Below are positions 59,512-64,000 of a stretch of DNA of 64,000 nucleotides, piece after piece. Origin of the DNA: Candidatus Nanoarchaeia archaeon (GTDB taxonomy: Archaea; Nanobdellota; Nanobdellia; CSSed11-243R1); assembly GCA_028713895.1 (NCBI GenBank), contig JAQTNH010000001.1, positions 369,808 to 433,807 on the forward strand. Reading direction: 5' to 3'. How positions within the stretch are numbered: position 1 is the stretch's first letter; the number at the start of each line of letters is the position of its first letter. The notes beneath the pieces were generated by a model. That model saw nothing but the letters and a program-made list of their open reading frames with translations. It ran no database searches and was not told the DNA's origin. The position numbers and the translations under genes were made by a program.

Positions 59512-60039
59512 ATGTTAATCATAGTTACTGGCGTGCCTGGGACAGGGAAGAGCGAAGTTTCAAAGGCGCTGTCCAAGCTTCTCAAGGCAAAACTCATAGT
59601 TCTCAAGGAAATTGCTGTCAAGCGCGGATTAGTTTCGGGTTATGATGAAGAGCGTTCTGCAATCATAATCAACGAACGGAAGATAAGCTCTGCGCTGCGA
59701 AAAGAAATGAAAGACAACGGCACATATATATTTGAGACGCATCTCGGGCATTATGTTGACAAGAACATTGTCAAGCTCCTTGTAATACTCCGCTGCAACC
59801 CGAAAGTTCTTGAGCAGCGGCTTAAGAAGCGCGGATACAGCCCGAACAAAATATCGGAGAACACCATGTGCGAATACCTTGACACAATCCTTATTGAGGC
59901 GCTGAAGAACGGCTTCAAGAACAAGATTCATGAAATTGACACATCGCGAAAGCAGCCTGAACAGGTTGCGAAAGAAATCGCTGAAGTATTCAAAGGCAAA
60001 AAGCCGAAGGTTTACGGCAAAATAAGCTGGCTGAAATGA
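59512..60039 (+). CDS. AK6/Fap7-type adenylate kinase
   Basis: This 175-residue NMP-kinase-like protein is of the AK6/Fap7 family, which has adenylate kinase or ATPase activity and assists small-subunit 18S/16S rRNA maturation with Rps14/uS11. The P-loop is VTGVPGTGKSEVSK. FETHLGHYV is the NMP-binding block typical of the family, and LEQRLKKRGYSPNKISENT contains the lid Arg residues. ATG 59512 is 1 nt after the PIN-ATPase-KH stop; a longer in-frame start inside that gene was rejected because the P-loop should lie near the N-terminus. It overlaps the hydrolase gene by 4 nt. Confidence 0.88.
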   Translation: MLIIVTGVPGTGKSEVSKALSKLLKAKLIVLKEIAVKRGLVSGYDEERSAIIINERKISSALRKEMKDNGTYIFETHLGHYVDKNIVKLLVILRCNPKVLEQRLKKRGYSPNKISENTMCEYLDTILIEALKNGFKNKIHEIDTSRKQPEQVAKEIAEVFKGKKPKVYGKISWLK

Positions 60040-60578
60040 AAGTAGTCATTATACACGGAGCATACGGTAATCCTGAAGAGAACTGGTTTCCATGGCTGCG
60101 GCTTGAACTCCAAAAACTCGGGCACGATGTTGTAGTCCCAAGACTTCCAACCCCAGAGGGGCAGAACCTCAAAAACTGGATGAACATTATAAAAAGATAC
60201 CAGATTGATGATAACACCATCCTGATAGGACACAGCATTGGAGCGGCTTTAATCTTAAGAATTCTGGAAAAAACAAGGGCAAAGGCTGCTTATCTGATTG
60301 CAGGATTCATTGGCGCGCTTGGCAATGAAGAGGTTGACAGCATAAATTCAACTTTTTTTGAAAAGCCGTTTGAGTGGTATGAAATAAAAAACAACTGCAA
60401 GAAAATAGCCATGTTCAGCTCTGATAATGACCCTTATGTTCCTGCCAAGAAAAGAGACGAGCTTGCAGAAAAGCTTGGGATAAAACCAATAATTGTCAAG
60501 GGCGCAGGGCACTTCAACGTAAAGGCAGGCTATACCAAGTTTGAATTACTGTTAAAAGAACTGCTTCATAATGATTGA
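60036..60578 (+). CDS. RBBP9/YdeN-type alpha/beta hydrolase
   Basis: This 180-residue serine hydrolase has the family's compact layout. VVIIHGAYGNPEENWFPWL is the oxyanion region. The nucleophile Ser is in LIGHSIGAALIL, the catalytic Asp in SSDNDPYVPAK, and the His in VKGAGHFNVKAGY. VPRLPTPEGQNLKNWM is a further conserved block of this group. Members are serine hydrolases of uncertain substrate. It overlaps AK6 by 4 nt upstream and the membrane protein gene by 8 nt downstream. Confidence 0.88.
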   Translation: MKVVIIHGAYGNPEENWFPWLRLELQKLGHDVVVPRLPTPEGQNLKNWMNIIKRYQIDDNTILIGHSIGAALILRILEKTRAKAAYLIAGFIGALGNEEVDSINSTFFEKPFEWYEIKNNCKKIAMFSSDNDPYVPAKKRDELAEKLGIKPIIVKGAGHFNVKAGYTKFELLLKELLHND

Positions 60579-61725
60579 TTTTGCAATCGCGGTATTTTTC
60601 GGGCTTTTGTTCGGGGCGCTGGCGGGGATTGTCCCTGGAATGCATGCGAACTTTATCGGAGCGCTGATACTTGCGGGAACAGTTGGACCTTATTCTCTGG
60701 TAAGCATCATAATAATGCTGGTGTCATCGCAGTTCTTTGAGATACTGCGCGCGGTGTTCTTGTTTGTGCCTGAGGAAGGAAATGTCCTGGCAATGCACCC
60801 AATCTTCAAGTTCGTGAGCGAGGGAAAGGCGCTGGTTGTGCTGAAGCTGAGCCTGCTCGGGCTGGTTATTGCGATGCTACTCGGCGTAATACTTTCCCCT
60901 GCGCTGATTTTTATTATGCCTCCGGTGTTCATGTTTGCAAAAGATTATGCCGTGTTCTTTCTTGCAATCATCGCAGCGTTTCTCATACTGACTGACGAGC
61001 ACAAGTTTTTTGCACTGTTAATATTTGCGCTGGCGGGACTTGTTGGATGGTTCGGGCTCGCTATGCTTAACCAGCCGCTGCTGATACTGCTGACCGGCTT
61101 CTTTGGAGTGCCGCTATTGTTTGAGGCAAAGGCTCACATGCCGAAGCAGATGATGCTGGAGTCTACATTTGTAGACAAAAAATCAATTGCGCGCGGAATC
61201 GGGGCAGCTGGATTGTCCTCCCTGCTGCTGACATTCATACCAGCAGTCGGGCCTGCACAGGCATCTGTATTCACGCGAAGCATCATGAAAAATGTCGAGG
61301 AATTCTTTGTTGCGATAGGCGCGCTGTCAGGGTTTGACACAGTCTTTTCAATGATTCTTCTTTATGCAGTCGGAAAGGCGCGGATAGGCGTGCTTGAGCA
61401 GGCTGGAAACTTTTTCACATTTGATTTCCAGACGCTTGTGCTGGCGCTTGTAATAACGTTCCTTGTGTCTATACTTTCGTATGTTGTTGTGCTGCGGCTT
61501 GGAAAATTCTTTGTGAAGCACATTGAAACTGTGAATTACAGGTGGGTTGGCATTGGCGTGCTTGTACTCATCTGCGGAGCCTCAATCTTTTTTGACGGCG
61601 CGCTTGGAATATTCTTCCTGGCAGCAGCTGCAGGAGTCGGGTGGCTGGCAAACAAGCTTCAGACAAAGATGAGCCACTGCATGGGCTCGCTGATGATTCC
61701 GACAATGATTAACCTCATATTTTAG
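60571..61725 (+). CDS. Polytopic membrane protein, TctA/DUF112-like
   Basis: This 384-residue membrane protein has about ten hydrophobic helices and begins with FFGLLFGALAGIVPGMHANFIGALI, where the GIVPGMHAN loop is typical of the archaeal TctA/DUF112 group. A second similar repeat occurs near residue 220 (TFIPAVGPAQASVFT), consistent with an internally duplicated transporter fold. TctA proteins move carboxylates in three-part TctABC transporters, but no TctB or TctC gene is present. It overlaps the hydrolase gene by 8 nt, and the convergent cupin gene by 11 nt. Substrate is unknown. Confidence 0.8.
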   Translation: MIDFAIAVFFGLLFGALAGIVPGMHANFIGALILAGTVGPYSLVSIIIMLVSSQFFEILRAVFLFVPEEGNVLAMHPIFKFVSEGKALVVLKLSLLGLVIAMLLGVILSPALIFIMPPVFMFAKDYAVFFLAIIAAFLILTDEHKFFALLIFALAGLVGWFGLAMLNQPLLILLTGFFGVPLLFEAKAHMPKQMMLESTFVDKKSIARGIGAAGLSSLLLTFIPAVGPAQASVFTRSIMKNVEEFFVAIGALSGFDTVFSMILLYAVGKARIGVLEQAGNFFTFDFQTLVLALVITFLVSILSYVVVLRLGKFFVKHIETVNYRWVGIGVLVLICGASIFFDGALGIFFLAAAAGVGWLANKLQTKMSHCMGSLMIPTMINLIF

Positions 61726-62062
61726 CGATGTGCTCGTACTGTGGTTCAAATGCTGGTGAATTTATTAAAATTGTTTTAAATGTTCCCTCGAAATGATAAT
61801 CTGTACTCTTTGGAATAAAGACAACGTCTCCAGGCTCTGCTATAAACGTTTTTCCTTGTTTTTTAATGATTAGTTTTCCTTCAAGAACATAATAGACCCT
61901 GTTGCTTACACTGTTCTTTGTGGTTTCAGAATGTTTTATTGCTTCACTAATCGCAACGCTGATGTCATCACTTGAATTTTTTGTAAGGAAATTAGTTACT
62001 TTATAAGTCTTGTTTATGTTTCTTGTAACCCCCTCATTTGCTTTTATCAGCTTTATCCCCAT
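61715..62062 (-). CDS. Small cupin-domain protein
   Basis: This 115-residue protein has a single cupin barrel: NRVYYVLEGKLIIKKQGKTF and GDVVFIPKSTDYHFEG are the two typical strands-and-turn blocks. The usual metal-binding HxH...E and H residues are only partly present (HSETT near residue 53, YHFEG near residue 97), so metal binding is uncertain. ATG 62062 was chosen because the upstream frame overlaps the geranylgeranyl-reductase gene and has no cupin content. It may be a small-molecule-binding or isomerase-type cupin. It ends over the convergent TctA-like gene by 11 nt. Confidence 0.75.
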   Translation of the reverse strand: MGIKLIKANEGVTRNINKTYKVTNFLTKNSSDDISVAISEAIKHSETTKNSVSNRVYYVLEGKLIIKKQGKTFIAEPGDVVFIPKSTDYHFEGTFKTILINSPAFEPQYEHIAKI

Positions 62063-62078
62063 GGCAAATACAAGAAAG

Positions 62079-63476
62079 TCATATCTTAGAAAGCTTTTGC
62101 TGGTAGTCAGACAGCAACGAGCAGAGCTTTTGGGACCAAGCGTCAAGATGCTTTGGCTCTGCTGGATAATCTGCGTACAGCTTCTTTATTTTTTTGCTGA
62201 ATGAGTATGCCCAGAAAAGGCGGTGAAGGGCTTTTCGTCCCTCGCTTCCTGCGAGCGCGAGCTTTGCAAGCTTTCCGAGAATCTTTGCTTTCTCGAAGTT
62301 GTACCCCTGGCCGCTGATGAGAGCCTCAATATCTGTGCTGTCAAGGACAATTTTCATGAGCAGGTTGATTTCCTCGTCAGAAGCGGTCTGCAGTGCGCGG
62401 GAGAAGATGTATTCAGCCCCCTGCTTGGAGCCACCAAGATTTTTTATGTAGTCCAGATTATACTGCCAAAGCTTGGAGTAATCTTTTGTTTTTATGAACT
62501 CTGCGACTGGCTCAGCAAGATAAAACGCCGAGTCCATTGAGTAGCGCATGCCTCCGCCGTGGATGGGGTCAACAGTTGAGCCAACATCTCCCGCATAGAT
62601 AAGCCCGGTTGGTTCATTTTCTTTTACGTCTGCCAGTGACTCAAGGACATGGCGGATTGGTACGATTCCTCCGCTGGCATTAAAGCTGTCAGATGCATTG
62701 AAAAGCTCGTAATTTTTGAACAGTTCGGGATTATCCTTGCGGAACCTGTCAAGCAGTTCTTTTAGGCTTGTGTTTTTTGCTTCAGGCTTTGAGCCCTGAA
62801 CGCCCAAGCCAAAGTTCACGAAGAGCTTGTTGTCTTTGAAGCCCAAGGGAAAATACCAGATGTATCCGCCAGGACAAATCCTTTGGTTGAGATAAATGTA
62901 AGCGTGTTCGGGGTTTATTGATTCATGTTTGTCAACAAGGATGCGCTCGCGATAGCAGACATAAACATCCTTGTTAGCCAAAGATTGCCCTGCTGGTGTT
63001 TTGAAGCGGAACGCTGACATGCCTGTCGCAACAATGACTGCTTTTGCATAAATTGGTTTTTCATTGATTACTGCGCCGTGAATTTTGCTGTTCTCCCAAA
63101 TTAAATCCCCTGCTGTTGAATCAAAAAGAATTTTTGCTCCTGCCTGCTCTGCCTTTTGGATGAGCAGCTGCCCGAAAACATTCCTGTCAATTGCGTATCC
63201 GTCTTTCTGACCGAAGATGAGAGGGATGCGCGTTTGCTTGTTTGGAGAGATGAGCTGCCCGGAGGAAAGATATTGGGAGCATAACCCTTTTGGCGGAGGG
63301 TAAAGCCCTGCGCGCTTGAGCCCTATTGTTGTAAGCCCTTCGCCGCAGACTTTTTTCCCGACATCCTTGCGCTTGTGCTGCTCGACAAGAATTACATTTA
63401 GATTCTTTTCTGCAAGAAACCGCGCTGCGCATGAACCTGCGGGTCCGGCGCCCAAAACCAAAACATCGCATTCCAT
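62079..63476 (-). CDS. Geranylgeranyl reductase family flavoprotein
   Basis: This 465-residue FAD-dependent oxidoreductase begins ECDVLVLGAGPAGSCAARFL (dinucleotide fold), then VCGEGLTTIGLKRAGL. The C-terminal FAD contact GDVGSTVDPIHGGGMRYSMDSA is the family's G-D...P...GGG motif. The archaeal family reduces the double bonds of geranylgeranyl chains in membrane lipids or quinones. It is longer than classical GGR (about 400) by extra C-terminal helices. ATG 63476 is preferred; a GTG at 63488 that overlaps the upstream stop codon is possible. It lies 8 nt after the PolD large-subunit gene. Confidence 0.85.
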   Translation of the reverse strand: MECDVLVLGAGPAGSCAARFLAEKNLNVILVEQHKRKDVGKKVCGEGLTTIGLKRAGLYPPPKGLCSQYLSSGQLISPNKQTRIPLIFGQKDGYAIDRNVFGQLLIQKAEQAGAKILFDSTAGDLIWENSKIHGAVINEKPIYAKAVIVATGMSAFRFKTPAGQSLANKDVYVCYRERILVDKHESINPEHAYIYLNQRICPGGYIWYFPLGFKDNKLFVNFGLGVQGSKPEAKNTSLKELLDRFRKDNPELFKNYELFNASDSFNASGGIVPIRHVLESLADVKENEPTGLIYAGDVGSTVDPIHGGGMRYSMDSAFYLAEPVAEFIKTKDYSKLWQYNLDYIKNLGGSKQGAEYIFSRALQTASDEEINLLMKIVLDSTDIEALISGQGYNFEKAKILGKLAKLALAGSEGRKALHRLFWAYSFSKKIKKLYADYPAEPKHLDAWSQKLCSLLSDYQQKLSKI

Positions 63477-63484
63477 GTTTATTA

Positions 63485-64000
63485 TCACTTTATGAAACCT
63501 TTTAACCCTACCTGCTTTGTAGCTTCCTTTCCGAAGACAGAATCAACAGCGCGCTTGAGAACATCAAGAGTCTGCTTAAGATAGGAAGGCAGCGAGTATT
63601 TTTCCGCGAGGCTCATTGAAGGCTCAAGGTATTTTGATACAGTTCCTTCGGCAACTGTGAAGATTAGTTTTCCAGAGCATTTTGAGCAGCGGCCTGCAAG
63701 AGGTATCCTCCTGTAGCGCTCGTTGCAGCTGACACAGCGGAACTCATTCCTTGAGAACTTTCTCAGGTTTCCCTTGATGTCCTTAAGGAAATGCTTCTCT
63801 ATGATTATGCGGGCGACATCTGACTTGTTGACTGCGCGGGTTTTTTCAGCAAGAGCCATCTGCTCGTTTACCTTGTCAAAGACAGTCACAAGAGTCTTGT
63901 ATGCAGATATGCGGTTTCCTGAATTGATGTTCTCTGTCGGATGAGTATACATCATGCCCTGGTATTGCTCGGGCTTGCCTAGCGTTGACTGAACCTGCTT
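63485..64000 (-). CDS. polC: PolD DNA polymerase large subunit DP2 (C-terminal part)
   Basis: The frame is open to the window edge, so the start lies outside and 171 residues remain. They match the C-terminal end of the archaeal family-D polymerase large subunit: KSDVARIIIEKHFLKDIKGN and NLRKFSRNEFRCV. The zinc module then follows as CVSCNERYRRIPLAGRCSKCSG. The end AEGTVSKYLEPSMSLAEKY and the last helix are also typical. No intein splice junction appears in this part. PolD is the main replicative polymerase in many archaea, so both PolB and PolD are encoded here. The adjacent GGR-family gene is 8 nt downstream. Confidence 0.92.
   Translation of the reverse strand, partial: KQVQSTLGKPEQYQGMMYTHPTENINSGNRISAYKTLVTVFDKVNEQMALAEKTRAVNKSDVARIIIEKHFLKDIKGNLRKFSRNEFRCVSCNERYRRIPLAGRCSKCSGKLIFTVAEGTVSKYLEPSMSLAEKYSLPSYLKQTLDVLKRAVDSVFGKEATKQVGLKGFIK

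Noticed and set aside
1-64000. tRNA, rRNA, CRISPR array or insertion sequence
   Set aside because: No cloverleaf-like stretch, spaced direct repeats, transposase motif or rRNA segment was seen. Gaps are short, the longest being about 209 nt. A covariance-model scan would be needed to exclude small C/D-box RNAs.

Overview
The window looks archaeal. It encodes family-B DNA polymerase beside the end of the PolD large subunit, type II methionine aminopeptidase, the archaeal CCA-adding enzyme, Trm5, diphthine synthase, an Lhr-type helicase, a Nip7-like protein, a FlaK/PibD-like prepilin peptidase and a geranylgeranyl-reductase-like flavoprotein. Many genes or operons carry an A/T-rich TATA-like box 20-32 nt before the start codon with almost no 5' leader. 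The compact layout (many 4-nt ATGA overlaps, no gap above about 210 nt), the giant PPC/S8/PGF-like surface protease with a CGDGVC-type cysteine knot, and the gene style suggest a DPANN-type or other uncultivated lineage. The phylum cannot be fixed from the sequence alone.

Positions 1-26.5 kb are a surface-glycan island. It begins with the end of an AglH/DPAGT1-like GlcNAc-1-phosphate transferase. A flippase, a GT39-like lipid-linked sugar transferase, a GT2, a B12-type radical SAM protein and a methyltransferase follow. A plus-strand block (7.2-12.5 kb) holds a DPM-like GT2, UDP-GlcNAc 2-epimerase, GT4, a NovU/TylCIII-like C-methyltransferase and an SDR. A minus-strand block (12.5-20.2 kb) holds RfbF, RfbG, an SDR, an acetolactate-synthase-like ThDP enzyme and RfbH, followed by a nucleotidyltransferase and a GMD-like SDR. 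A GT2 and a second flippase come next, then a tightly overlapped plus-strand operon (23.0-26.5 kb) of an RHH-nucleotidyltransferase fusion, an SDR, a GT2-like protein lacking DxD and a second NDP-sugar synthase.

The most interesting system is the RfbF-RfbG-SDR-ThDP-RfbH operon. RfbH keeps the Lys-to-His change and the complete C-X57-C-X1-C-X7-C iron-sulfur pattern of CDP-4-keto-6-deoxyglucose 3-dehydrase (E1). The ThDP enzyme sits where YerE would act. Together they predict an archaeal route to a CDP-linked 3,6-dideoxy sugar carrying a two-carbon branch (yersiniose-like).

Positions 26.5-49.7 kb are mostly information processing and RNA or protein maintenance: Trm5, Dph5, PHP phosphoesterase, prepilin peptidase, a HIT protein with its nucleophile position changed to Ile, metallophosphoesterase, Nip7-like PUA protein, a beta-propeller lipoprotein, NSUN methyltransferase, CCA enzyme, Lhr helicase, TyrRS, cis-prenyltransferase, RqcH/NEMF, PolB, MetAP, TopA and ThpR. 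Positions 49.7-55.8 kb hold one 2044-residue membrane-anchored subtilase. Positions 56.5-61.7 kb are a plus-strand run of SerRS, a pilin-like small protein, a PIN-ATPase-KH protein, AK6/Fap7, an RBBP9-like hydrolase and a TctA/DUF112-like membrane protein. The minus strand then carries a cupin, a geranylgeranyl-reductase-family protein and the PolD large-subunit C-terminus, cut by the window edge.

No rRNA, tRNA, CRISPR array, transposon or intein was recognised.
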